From Lineus longissimus (taxonomy: Eukaryota > Nemertea > Pilidiophora > Heteronemertea > Lineidae): a stretch of 64,000 nucleotides of DNA. Of the stretch, positions 11,269 through 22,083 are shown piece by piece. The notes under the pieces are model-generated. The model had not been told where the DNA came from. It made no database searches and worked only from the letters and a program-made list of their open reading frames with translations. Position 1 is the first letter of the stretch, and each line of letters starts with the position of its first letter. A program made the translations under genes and the position numbers. The DNA is taken from contig NC_088308.1 of assembly GCF_910592395.1 (NCBI RefSeq), forward strand, positions 18,865,501 to 18,929,500. The letters run 5' to 3'.

Positions 11269-13196
11269 GTGAGTTATCTTTTTGTAACTCCGATACCCAG
11301 ACAATTAAAACCCTCTTTATCAGTGTTTTTCTGACTCAAGACATGGCTTGTGCCTGTTGTAGACTCGTTCTTAGTCTCAAAGAAACATTTCCGAAAGAAA
11401 ATTCCTTCAATTCCGGGCTTCCATTCTCACATATTGGGCATTGAGAGACTCTCTAAATTCGGATTCCATTTTGACATATTGACATTAAAAGTATCTCGAA
11501 AGATATATGGCTTACTTTTTAATTACTTGTAAATTTGTACTTGATACATACTGTCATCTCACAGTAACCCTTCATGCGTTAAAACAACAGTTTAGTTGAG
11601 AATCGGGATTAAAGAATAAGAAATAACTTGCCAACTTCAGGCTGGTATTCGTAGTCAGATTTGCATTTATATGTGACCGAGTCCTCTCCAGGATAGAGCA
11701 ACAACTTTTTTATCCAACTCTGAACTCTGCATGACACTGCATACTTTCTAAGATTTGTTCAGATTGATAATGGCCGAAGTAAGGTAGGATGAGGCTGCAA
11801 AAAACCTTCATGTAAGTTTCAATTGAGTTCACCTTCCAATTAAGAAAAATGCTAAAGAAATGCGACTTAGAAGATTTATTTCCGTGTGCAAGGTTGGCTT
11901 GACACTTCAGCAGACACAATAGTTTTTTTCTTTCACCATTTTCAACTGTTAAACTCTTGAAAAAGAATTTGCTGATGAAAAACTTTGTAATGATCTAGAT
12001 TAGAGCATTTTCCTGATCAGTGGGGTGCGTTATCATAAAAAACTGCCAATATCAGTTTCGATAGTGACAAGCCCAATGAAACTTAAGCAGGAGATAATTT
12101 TGTTTCCTGGCGCTACGTGGAACTATTGGAGCTTGGTCCTGGATTGTGAAAAACATGCCCACCTAGGGTGCAAATGTTCACCTCAAGAATGCCCCGATTG
12201 TGAGAATGTGGTCCCTCAACAATGTACAGTTAGCCGAGGCTTTTGGCCGTCAATCATAAGGTGAATCAGACTGCACCAGACACACAGAAATAAAGCAAGT
12301 TACTTTTCTATGTTGACTCTACAAGACTTCAACAAATGCACTCTAGTTAACAGTTTTTCCATTCCACTTCAGCGTGCCCAGGGCGCAGGGGCCATTTCAA
12401 AATCTTGCTGTCTTGGTTTAGTTCTAATGCAAGCGTAGATCATGATTTTTGGCTGGTGGACATCACAAATGCACAATCACAGTACCTGAAGGATGTTTGT
12501 GTACATTTTCTGATGTCTCCTCTATCCTCTATACCTTAAACCTGTACACTGTGTACAGGGTGTTTGACATCCCTTTCATGCGGCTCAAAGGTGTCAGCTC
12601 GGCATGGTTGGCTAATAAGACACTCTACATGTAACTGCAGCTACATGGGAAAAAGCTCGGTTTCAAGCTGTTGCCTTCTTGATCAAGAGGCAGATGCCTG
12701 ATCTTCTTGGCTGTTGGGATTGGTAAGCATACCCATCACTATTGCAACCTGGCTGGCCTTAAGGGCCCTGCAAAAGGGGAATTTTTGTTGCTGAGACCTG
12801 TGATCATGATCGCATGCAACAAAATCACCTGTTTACGCAGTGTTTTGGAGAGAACTTCTTTTGCTTAATGGGGTTCTCTCTGGGTTGTAGAGCTTATTCC
12901 TCCGTATCAGAAGTTTCTCTAGTCACTGAAATAGGACTGCTTGTCCACCGCCTGGTCATCATGAAACAGCCCCTCATATTTCCTGTTGTTTCTTTACCGA
13001 GCCATGCACCTTACCAACAGTGGAATTCATCAATCATGCCTTTATCGCCTCATTCAGAGCAGGTACCTGTGAAGAAGGCTCTGCCTCCTGGTGGTCGAAT
13101 GATACATTGCTCTTGTAAGGACAATCACGCAGAAAGTCTAATTGATGAGGGTGTGATATAATCCTATGAATTACCACTGTAGTTTGAAACCAGTAA

Positions 13197-13275
13197 AAGT
13201 ATGCTGTAGAATCTCTCTATCAAAATTTAGGACTGTCCAATGCTGTCCTTCACAGAGAGGTGTACTTAATACATA
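13197..13275. mobile_element. Fragment of a pogo/Tigger-like MITE
   Basis: CTGTAGAATCTCTCTATC, then GGACTGTCCAATGCTGTCC and an AGAGAGGTGTACT block, matching the order seen in the more complete copy at 52694-52818. Only the left half is recognised. Confidence 0.5.
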
Positions 13276-13688
13276 AAAGTGCCACTTTCAAAAGCTAGTC
13301 TCTATCAATTCTTGGTAGGTACCAGGCTAGCATGATGAAGTCACTTGCAATGTTTGCAAGCCACTGTTCATCCAGGCTCTCTATAGTATGGTTTGTATCA
13401 CTTACTACTATTCTGTTTGAAAGAGTAAAAGCATTGTGAAAGTCTGCGGGGTCAAGATGTACTTTCTTGTGCAGTTGTAAAGAAAGCTATTCACGCCAGT
13501 TATTCTTGATATGAAAAAAAGAAATATGCAGTAAATTGGCCAGAGGAAGTGTAAGTTTATTTTCAGATATCTTTGAATAGAGATGTTGATATTGAATGAC
13601 GCTTGTAGGTGATGGAGGTCACTATTTCAAAGTATAATACAGGAATAAGAATGAAAGAATTTCACAAAACTGAAGCTGCTGTTGGTAT

Positions 13689-13703
13689 GGGGGGGGGGGG
13701 GGG
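13689..13703 (+). repeat. G15 homopolymer
   Basis: An uninterrupted run of 15 G. Its length is likely to vary and is prone to sequencing error. Confidence 0.9.
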
Positions 13704-14099
13704 CTCTTTCCATGAAAATGTTTGTTGTGATATTGAGAACATGGAGAGTAACTGTGACATGTATTCTTGTTTATTACCAAAGAAATCTGTCAAGGCCTTA
13801 CTGTTACCAACACTGCTCAGTTTAATTAGGCTGCATGACAAACCATTTATGACATCAGGGTGTCTGCTCAGTACAAATCTCAATCGGAAATTAGCCTTGT
13901 TGTGTTTCTAGGGCAACCTGTCAAGCAATTTCACTAGGCCTGATGACCTGCACAGCAAATAAATTTCAAGTCAATGAACAAGTGCTGCTTGCTGCCAGTG
14001 TTGTTTTTCAAAATAAGTGACAGCTAATAAAAATGGAGTGTGCACTGGAACAACTTGATAAGTGGAGTTGTGACCGAACGGCTTGTTATATTGGCCAGA

Positions 14100-14440
14100 C
14101 TCTTTCATGTGTCATATATTCATGAACTTGTGCATTTGAGAATATGCAAACCGCTACTTGGTGCTCGAAGGAATACGACCAATAGCGGTGTACATAGTGA
14201 AATTGGTCGAATACCATTGTTGTTTAATATATTTGTAAAAATTCTTAAATATATTCATCGTGTAGTGAAAGATAATAACCAACTTGCCAAACTCATGATG
14301 AGAAATGAGTATGATGCAATTTTGGCAGAGAGAGGTATTTATCTCTCATCCTGAATGTTACACTTCCAAACCCAATGATTATGTAAGTTTTCAAAGGAGT
14401 AATAAATACAGATTATTATTATTTTTATATTTATTGACAA
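14100..14440 (+). pseudogene. Non-LTR retrotransposon fragment: C-terminal end of the LINE polyprotein plus 3'UTR
   Basis: The open frame ending at the TGA at 14352-14354 contains CKPLLGARRNTTNS followed by EIGRIPLLFNIFVKILKY. This resembles the CK-LLG-(K/R)-T-N...ELGR-PL...I-K-Y pattern typical of the region downstream of the reverse transcriptase in LINE polyproteins. The catalytic core is absent, so this is a 5'-truncated copy, as usual for LINEs. A short AT-rich tail with AATAAA follows to about 14440. The apparent ATG at 14040 is not a real start. Family assignment is from pattern memory. Confidence 0.55.
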
Positions 14441-14543
14441 TTTGTTGTGATTTTGGGCAACTAGTCTGATCTTAATCTGCTAATTTAAAAAGCAGATATA
14501 GCTGGGTATCACAATAGTTGCCTAACATCAAGGCTACTTACAG

Positions 14544-14595
14544 TGGAAAGGGGTGCCTGTCCCGATGTCCTCTTATAAAAAAGACCCCTTTCCGA
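14544..14595 (+). repeat. Short hairpin: 10-bp perfect inverted repeat
   Basis: GGAAAGGGGT is followed about 33 nt later by ACCCCTTTCC. No terminator role applies in this context; it may be chance or the remnant of a small element. Confidence 0.5.
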
Positions 14596-14675
14596 AACCC
14601 AGCTGGCAATTTTGGCAAACCCCAAAGCCATTTTCTAACCCTCCCGATCATTTCCAAATCCCACTAAAGTAAACC

Positions 14676-14885
14676 CATGAATGTTAGGAGAACTTCCAAC
14701 AGTGCAGAGGCGCAATACAATCATCAGTGCCTGTCACCTCTGAAGTCTTGGGTGCGATTCCTGGTTGTTCCAGTATACTTATGTGATAGAGAGGATGACT
14801 GTCTTCGACAGCATAGGTTTTCTCTGGGTTGCCTGGTTTCCTCCTACAGTACAATTTGCCCAAATATTGTTGAAAGAGCCAATAT
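14676..14885 (+). mobile_element. tRNA-derived SINE with conserved body
   Basis: A degenerate tRNA-like head (A-box-like GGCGCAATACAATCATCAG; B-box-like GGGTGCGATTCCTG) is followed by a body containing GGTTTTCTCTGGGTTGCCTG and TTTCCTCCTACA. The 'GGTTTTCTCCGGG...GGTTTCCTCC' type of body recurs in SINEs of many aquatic animals (recognised from memory). A related body piece is at 62239. Confidence 0.6.
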
Positions 14886-15389
14886 TGGTCAACATTTGCT
14901 CACATGCTCTTCAATATTGAAAACAAGAAGAACCACAGCATTGATCTTGTCCTGCGTCACTCAGACAGACCGCCACCAATCTACTGAAAATATAGTCCCT
15001 TTAAATAAAATATGTTGCAGGCCGTTGCTTGATTGACTCTATTAGGTTCTAATTATTGTCACAAACAGCCGCTACACCAAGACCTTCAATTCATGCCCCG
15101 AACCACTATTGACGAGTTTAATGATACATCAGTGAGATGTATGTAGATAATTTCATGAATGAATTATGCTCTATTAGCCGATCTACGATATGTATTTGTG
15201 TACACATGCATTCACATGGGCATGAATTGGTGTATTATGAGGTTAATTACATGCTTACTATAGTAGAATGTATTCAGGACAGTCGAGATGACAGTTTCTA
15301 CAAGTGTGTCGTGTGGAATGGTAAGGGGCATCTCCGTAAAGGAGCAAGGATATCTGGGTTCAAAAGCTGAATTGACACTAATGTTAACA

Positions 15390-15690
15390 CGATGTAAGTC
15401 TACGTCTATTACACCCAACCATTCGGTGCCCAATGACGCTGTTCTACGTTGTTGAAAAGCGGGTCCCATTGACTGTGGCAATCCTATCTTTGAAACAATG
15501 TAAGCTACACAAGCTCCATCTGATGTGCTGGTCCTGAATCGAAGCACTTTACATCATCTTATCTAACGAAATGATTTAATGTTGCGTTTTTGTAGTGTAC
15601 AAATCCTGGGTTCTCCCGATCAAACCCGGGCCCCATTGCGTGGTAGCCCACACTGTTAACCACAAGGCTCTGTCTTCTTTACTTTGTCTG
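15390..15690 (-). mobile_element. tRNA-derived SINE, reverse orientation
   Basis: On the minus strand the head reads GCCTTGTGGTTAACAGTGTG then GGGCTACCACGC and GGGCCCGGGTTTGATCGGG, giving A- and B-box-like blocks at normal spacing. The body would extend toward lower coordinates; its end is uncertain. An AAT-rich tract lies beyond the head at 15805-15870. Confidence 0.55.
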
Positions 15691-15804
15691 GTGACAACCA
15701 TCAAGAGGAATCAATGGAGAAATAACATTTTGTCTTTCATTGTATCAATCTGGGCGGCCGTACATCATGCCCAGATCCTTGATGCTCGCATTATTGCATT
15801 TCCT

Positions 15805-15872
15805 TATTGAACTATAATAGTAATAAAATAATAATAATAATGCAAATAATGATAATAAACTTTTATTAATGA
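15805..15872 (+). repeat. (TAA)n / AT-rich simple repeat
   Basis: A run of AATAATAATAA and AATGATAATAA words, interrupted. Confidence 0.85.
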
Positions 15873-17033
15873 TTAAGGCCATCAGCCCTTACAACAATAC
15901 AAATCAATATATATCATGCAAAACAACTCAAGATGACAAAACAAAGTAATACAATTAGAATTCAAGTCTCCTATCCCTATTTTTGTATCGAAAAACTGAC
16001 AAATTATGCAAGGTTTCTGCACACTAATACTATTCATTAAGAATACAAAGGAATCTGGTGAAAATCTGGTAAAAAGATCTTGCAGAAATACACATATTCA
16101 AAACATGAACTAGCTATCAGCAAGAACTTTTACAGTAGAAACCTTGAAATCAAAAAAAGGAATGGCTATTGAACGATTGGAAGATCATGTCGCTACTAAG
16201 CTTGACGTGACTGCGTATTCTAACTGTGAAGATGCTCCACCATAGATCTCATCTCATCTTTCTGATGAGATGTCCACAAATAGAGCCAGGATCCTCACTG
16301 TCCATGTTACTAGGCAACACATTTTATGAATTCATAAAACGCAGCGCCTTTGGCCAGTTTGAGGTGGGATAGAGGTATTTTGAATTGTGAGTTATTTAAT
16401 TGCCTGGGGCGATACATTTATTGGAGATATGGTGAAATCACTGCAGAAATCGCTAATTTCTTGGGGAGTTTCTTCGTGACATTTTTTATGTCTTTGCCGA
16501 TAAAGGCTGCGCTGTGTGTTTTTGCCAAATGGTACATAAAGGCATGCTGTTACGGAACGTTTTATCATTCGTTGCCCTTCACTATCAAACAACACAATGC
16601 CTTAAAATACAAGAGAGGCACGGAAGAAGCGATATGCAAAAATTGCGAAGAAATTGTGCCTTTCGGACAAAAAATTGTGTCGTCACAAAGGCTCTTGTAT
16701 GATGAAGCGCTTGGAGCAAATATACCGGTACATTTTCTTGTCGAAGTTGACTTCCATGAGTGGTTGTGAGAATGTGTTATGTGCATGGTCTTGACACAAA
16801 CTTTTAAGTTTGAAATAATCAAATTGTCAAATGCTGCTCTGTGAAATATTTGGATTCTTGTTATTTTATCCAAGAGCAGAACATCAGAAACTCATTGCCA
16901 GTTTCCAATAGAAAAAATTGTAATGATATATTACCAATATGTTGAAAAAAATTGTAATCTTATGTCACTGATATCTTGAATGCCTGCCAAACTTGAATAT
17001 CAACCTGATTTATTTTCAACGTCTGGGTTTTTG

Positions 17034-17480
17034 GCTAACCGTAGGATAGTCTATACAATACTGCTGTGTCCGTCGTCTGTCGTCGCTGTTGTTGTCGTCT
17101 GTATCCTGTTTCAAAAACGGTGGCACGTTTCTTAACTGCTAGGACCCTCCAGGTCAGGTGACCTCAAAACCGCTAAAGCTATGAACCTGAAATTTTGTAC
17201 ACATGACTCCCTACGCCAGATATCCTCTGACAACGAATTCTGGTCCGATCGGATTCTCGACTTCAAAACTGAAAAGGTAAAAAGTGCAATATCTCGCTTA
17301 TCAGTGACTTGTTTTCAATAATATTCTTATGGTCAGTACTCCTAACTCTTACTTACATACTAAGACTTACTTTTCAAGGTCACATAGGTCAGGTGGCTTA
17401 AATTGGGCATTTGAGTGTACATATGGCATGTTTCTTAACCACTTTTAGCTATGAACTGGAAACTTGGTACAGAGAATATT
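17034..17480 (+). mobile_element. Family A element, copy 2 (short)
   Basis: The start GCTAACCGTAGGATAGTCTA and CTGTGTCCGTCGTC are followed by only a short GTC-rich stretch, then TTTCAAAAACGGTGGCACG and one 302-bp-type unit. The unit ends with AGGTCA-CAT-AGGTCA (17377-17391) and the start of another unit. In place of the CCACCAGGGGGC segment it reads CTTCAAAACTGAAAAGG, a change shared with copy 3, so these two belong to one subfamily. Confidence 0.8.
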
Positions 17481-18122
17481 TTGTGCGTGTAGTCATTTGT
17501 GATTGTTGGTGGCCGAAGCTTGCCAACTGCACAGCAAATAATTCATGTGTAGGTCCTCCGATGTCGATACCTGTTCTTCAAAGCTCCATTCTAAACTGTG
17601 AAACTTGATATTGATACTTGGTGTCAGGATTCTTGACAACAGTTTAAAGATTTGATGATCAGACACTGCAGGTTTTGATATTTATGGTTCTAACCGCCTG
17701 GAAATGTACAACCTCAGGAACAACTAGAACAAAGAATATTGATATTGCGTATTGCTGTTATTCTGCCTAACATTTGTGGAACAGAGATATCAATATCTTG
17801 TTGTTGCCATCAGAAATCTCAACAAGAAAACAACCATTGACCTTGAAATAATACTCCATGTCTGAAAGAAACAAGGCTACAATATTGCTTGCTATCGGCT
17901 GTGCCAATCGACCTAAAAAATCTGTCCAAATCTTCTGAATGGAAGAAAAGGCTTTGATTACCTATTTATTGGCAATATTGAAACTACGCTGCTTATTCGC
18001 TGCCCATGATGGAAATATTCATACTTCGTCATGTTGAACATTTATGGCATCACCTGTCGACTTCCACGATTATTAGGCATGAAATTTATTCAACAACATG
18101 TTGCTTCATTCAGCACTTTTTG

Positions 18123-19416
18123 GTTCACCGTAGGGGAGTCTATACAATACCGCTGTGTCCAGCGTCGGTCGTCATAGACGTCGGTCATTGTAGTCGTCGT
18201 TCGCCCTAGTCATCGGTGGCCCCAGTCGTCTTAGTCATCAGTCGCCCTAGTTGTCGTAGTCATCGGTGGCCCCAGTCGTCGTAGTCATCGGTCGCCCTAG
18301 TCGTCGTAGTCATCGGTCGCCCTAGTCGTCATAGTCAATGGTCGCCCTAGTCGTCGTAGTCATCGGTGGCCCTAGTCGTCATAGTCATCGGTCGCCCTAG
18401 TCGTCATAGTCATCGGTCGCCCTAGTCGTCATAGTCATCGGTCGCCCTAGTCGTCATAGTCAACGGTAGCCCTAGTCGTCATAGTCAGCGGTCGCCCCAG
18501 TCGTCATAGTCAGCGGTCGCCCTAGTCGTCATAGTCATCGGTCGCCCTAGTCGTCATAGTCAATGGTCGCCCTAGTCGGTGGCCCTAGTCGTCATAGTCA
18601 TCGGTCGCCCTAGTCATCATAGTCATCCTTCGCCCTAGTCGTCGTAGTCAACGGTCGCCCTAGTCGTCGTAGTCATCGGTCGCCCTAGTCGTCGTAGTCA
18701 TCGGTCGCCCTAGTCGTCGTAGTCATCGGTCGCCCTAGTCGTCGTAGTCATCGGTGGCCCTAGTCGTCGTAGTCATCGGTGGCCCTAGTCGTCGTAGTCA
18801 TCGGTGGCCCTAGTCGTCGTAGTCATCGGTGGCCCTAGTCGTCGTAGTCATCGGTCGCCCTAGTCGTCATAGTCATCGGTCGCCCTAGTCATCGGTGGCC
18901 CTAGTCGTCGTAGTCATCGGTCGCCCTAGTCGTCGTAGTCATCGGTGGCCCTAGTCGTCGTAGTCATCGGTCGCCCTAGTCGTCGTAGTCATCGGTCGCC
19001 CTAGTCGTCGTAGTCATCGGTGGCCCTAGTCGTCGTTTGCTCTAGTTGTCGAAATTGTCGGTCGTCATTCGTCTGTTGTTCGTCATCGTCTGTCGTGGTT
19101 CGTCGTCGTCTGTATCCAGTTTCAAAAACAGTGGCACGTTTCTTAACTGGCTATGAACTTGAAATTTGTACACATGATCCCCCATGTCAGATAACCTCAA
19201 CAACAAATTCCGGTCTGATCTGATCCTCGGCTTCAAAACTGAAAAGGGAAAAAGTGCAATATCTCCATTATCAGTGACTTGTTTTCAATAATATTCTTAT
19301 GGTAGGTACCCTTAACAAGGATACATCACATATCCTGCAGGTTTTTGATTTGACATACTTTTTAAGTTCTCAGAGGTGAAGTGACGTAAATTGGGCGTTT
19401 GAATGTAACTATGTTA
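18123..19416 (+). mobile_element. Family A element, copy 3, carrying a minisatellite
   Basis: The start GTTCACCGTAGGGGAGTCTA is followed by the expanded 25-bp minisatellite, then CAGTTTCAAAAACAGTGGCA at about 19115 and one unit running to about 19416. The internal CTCF-like core is replaced as in copy 2, and the DR3 is degraded (AGTTCTCAGAGGTGAAG). Confidence 0.8.
18165..19035 (+). repeat. 25-bp minisatellite, about 35 copies
   Basis: The unit is CATCGGTCGCCCTAGTCGTC plus GTAGT or ATAGT. Copies vary at a few fixed positions: GGTCGCC versus GGTGGCC, GTCGTCG versus GTCGTCA, and CATCGG versus CAACGG or CAATGG. Two shortened units are seen (near 18575 and 18890). The 25-bp period is not a multiple of three, so it cannot keep a reading frame. 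Confidence 0.95.
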
Positions 19417-21998
19417 GCGATATACAAATACTTGTGATGCTCAATAAAAAGATTTTGTGATTTTGAAATGGCCTGAAATGATTGACAAAGCCATCAGCTA
19501 CATTGCGACTGAATTCGAGGTGGGGGGGGGGCAGGTTGGCTGTGTGAGCATGTATTTCATTTATCTTTCCTGTGTCCTTTCGTGGTAGACTTCTGGCACT
19601 AATCTCGCTGTGTGGCTCCAGATTTGAAACTATTGATGCCGCTCTTCTGTAACCCAGGCTGATAGACCAATTTGCCACCATTTGAACCAAAAAACCTCAT
19701 TCTCTCTTCTGTTTGAAGTGGTAGGCTGATGCTCCCAGAATTTGATTCTTGCCTGAAAAGATGAGACAACAAATGAATACTCTTGTTTAGACATAACACC
19801 CATGCTTTTGTTTAAATTGCTTCTTCAGCAGACATTTCCGGCCTGGTCGCACGCAGCTCCAACGGTTTTATTTATCACCAACAATGGGTCAGGGCTCGAC
19901 TATCATGGCAAAGATGGTTCCTCTCTCTTTATCCCATCAAATTTTCAAGCTTAGTTATAACAGACTGTCAGCTTTGGCTTTTATACAGGTTAAGCAATTT
20001 TTGATGTGACTTTTTAAGCTCAGCTGTCTGCAATTCTGGAAATCGAGTTTAGAAAAGGTTCTAGAGTTTGATGAGGCAACGCAATTGATCCACCTACATG
20101 TATCAAATTGGCTCCAATGTCATCGTCATTGAGTTACATTGATTCCTCTCTCTTCACTGATATACTTCTATGGGGTCCTGAACTCTTGCGAAATGTAGAG
20201 ACTGGACCTGATCATCACTACAGGAGTATAATTCAGTAAGTACAACTTTCAAATGAACTAAAACACTGGAAGGTAGAAACGAAGAGTTATAATTTTTTAC
20301 CAGTTTGGTGGGAAAAATGCATATTTCTACCTAACAGAACAGAATAAACATTTGTCTGAACTTTACAATCCCCCATTGACGTGACCCTGTAAGCTTGTCA
20401 CATTGCTAGTATGTGATACATAAATTTGTTTGCACGTATGTTGACGAGTGCCACTGGCAAGGTGAACATAAAAGACCTTCACAGTAGCAAGCCTCTCTCA
20501 AAGGAGGCTTAAAGCAATAGTATTCGTAACCACAGCAGCATTGCCTCTTTATCATGGCAATCATAGCTGCTAGGTTGTCTGTCAACAATGCATTACTACT
20601 CTTGAATTGTTTTAAGTAACCATCACCTACCTTGGCAAAGCACTTAAGAGGCCAAGATGGGTAAGTGCATTGTTTCTGATGCCATTTGGACTGGAGTGAC
20701 CTGTGCATCCTTTGATATGGCAAGGAGATTGGTAAAACAAACCAAGAATCTTTGTTTAGCCTGAGTATTTTGTCTATGTCTGTGAGAGGCCAAAGGATCT
20801 AGTAATAATATGCCAATGATGATATGCTCTGCAGTAAACACAACACCTTTCAACATTCTTTTACAAGGGAAAGGTGGCGTTAGTTGTACAACAAGGTAAC
20901 ACTTGGCAATAACTCGTTAGTATGACTATGGAGAAATTTCCTGTAGTAGAATGCATATCTCTCTTGTTATGTGATAGATGGTTGACATTAATTAGTATTC
21001 ACAAGGAATACTGTAAACCCTCAAGCTGAGCTGTGGAACCAAAAGCTTAATAGCTGCATCTACTTTATACCCAAGAGTACCTTTCTGGAAGCCTATCAAT
21101 TGTGACTTAAGGAATTGATACCAAATTGAGGTATTGGTTGTCTCACAAAACACAGTGAGACTGGAGGTAAAATGTTGGCCCAAACCCTCCAAGCAGTGTT
21201 TGGTGAGACAACCATTACCGACAGTGAGGTATCAGTTGCTACTCTAAAACATCTCAAAATAAAAACTGTTTCTTAATTTTGACTGGTTCCTAATACCTAA
21301 GCCACATAATGGGTCACGATGATATTATTATCATTTTTAGTGTCGTAAGAGCAGACTTCTCAGTCTCTAAAGTGCCAAGACTCACCGATGTGTGGGTGTC
21401 ACTCTCTGTTGAAAGTCGCTAACCTGGACATTGATTTTATGAACCACTTGGTGGAAACGTTTGGCACCAACCTCGAATCAATAAATGCTGCATTACATGA
21501 AGATGGAACTATAATCTCAGCTTGTCTGAATTATCCAATTGTTCACATTTGTAATTTACTGGTGTAGGATGCATGCTCTTAGTCCTATTATCTCAGTAGC
21601 CATGTGTGGTTTGGTCTAAAGGCTTTTTCAGAACCCAATGTCAATGCCCTGAAGTTACCAGGAGGGTGCTGTACGTCTTACATCATTTCTGACAAAAGAT
21701 TCCGTTTCTTGCTCTCATTGATCCATAACTACTAATATTTAGCTTCCAATATGATCTGTCTGGTTTGGATAAAAAGTTAAAGGTTAAAGCCTGTAAAGTA
21801 GTGTGAGTGAAATAAGATGATGAGAGTTAAAATAAGCAAACTTCCTTTGAGACCATCGCCTTTCCACTTCCTTCCTCCCATACTGGCGATAAGGACACGT
21901 CAGGGAGACAGACAAAGACCATTGCATGCCGAAGTAGATTTGACTCCTCTCCATACCTCAACCTAATCCCATTTCTAATGAATTCTTGCTTTTTTCAG

Positions 21999-22083
21999 CC
22001 ACTGACGCGTAGAACATGTCGATTTTGAACCACTGGGTCGATCATAATCCCTCATAGAAACTCGTCTTCATCTTCCGAATAAG
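21999..22083 (+). other. ZMIZ1: Candidate non-coding 5' exon of the ZMIZ1 orthologue (possibly alternative)
   Basis: An 85-nt segment lies between a good acceptor (ttcttgcttttttcag) and a donor (AAG|gtagga). Its composition is richer in CpG than the neighbouring intron. It contains a complete small open frame, ATG at 22016 to TAG at 22055 (13 codons). If spliced after the 11201-11268 exon, the frame opened at 11258 ends at TGA 22003-22005. It is called from splice signals and strand only. Confidence 0.42.

Larger units (their letters stand above)
11269..21998 (+). other. ZMIZ1: Candidate 5'UTR intron rich in retroelement remnants
   Basis: About 10.7 kb between the two candidate untranslated exons. 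11.3-13.2 kb and 19.5-22.0 kb show no repeat or gene that I can support. 13.2-19.4 kb holds a MITE piece, a LINE 3' fragment, two SINEs and two copies of the GTC-rich interspersed element. Confidence 0.45.

Noticed and set aside
18165-19035. CRISPR-like appearance of regularly spaced repeats
   Set aside because: The 25-bp units are directly contiguous with no unique spacers, in an animal genome; it is a minisatellite.
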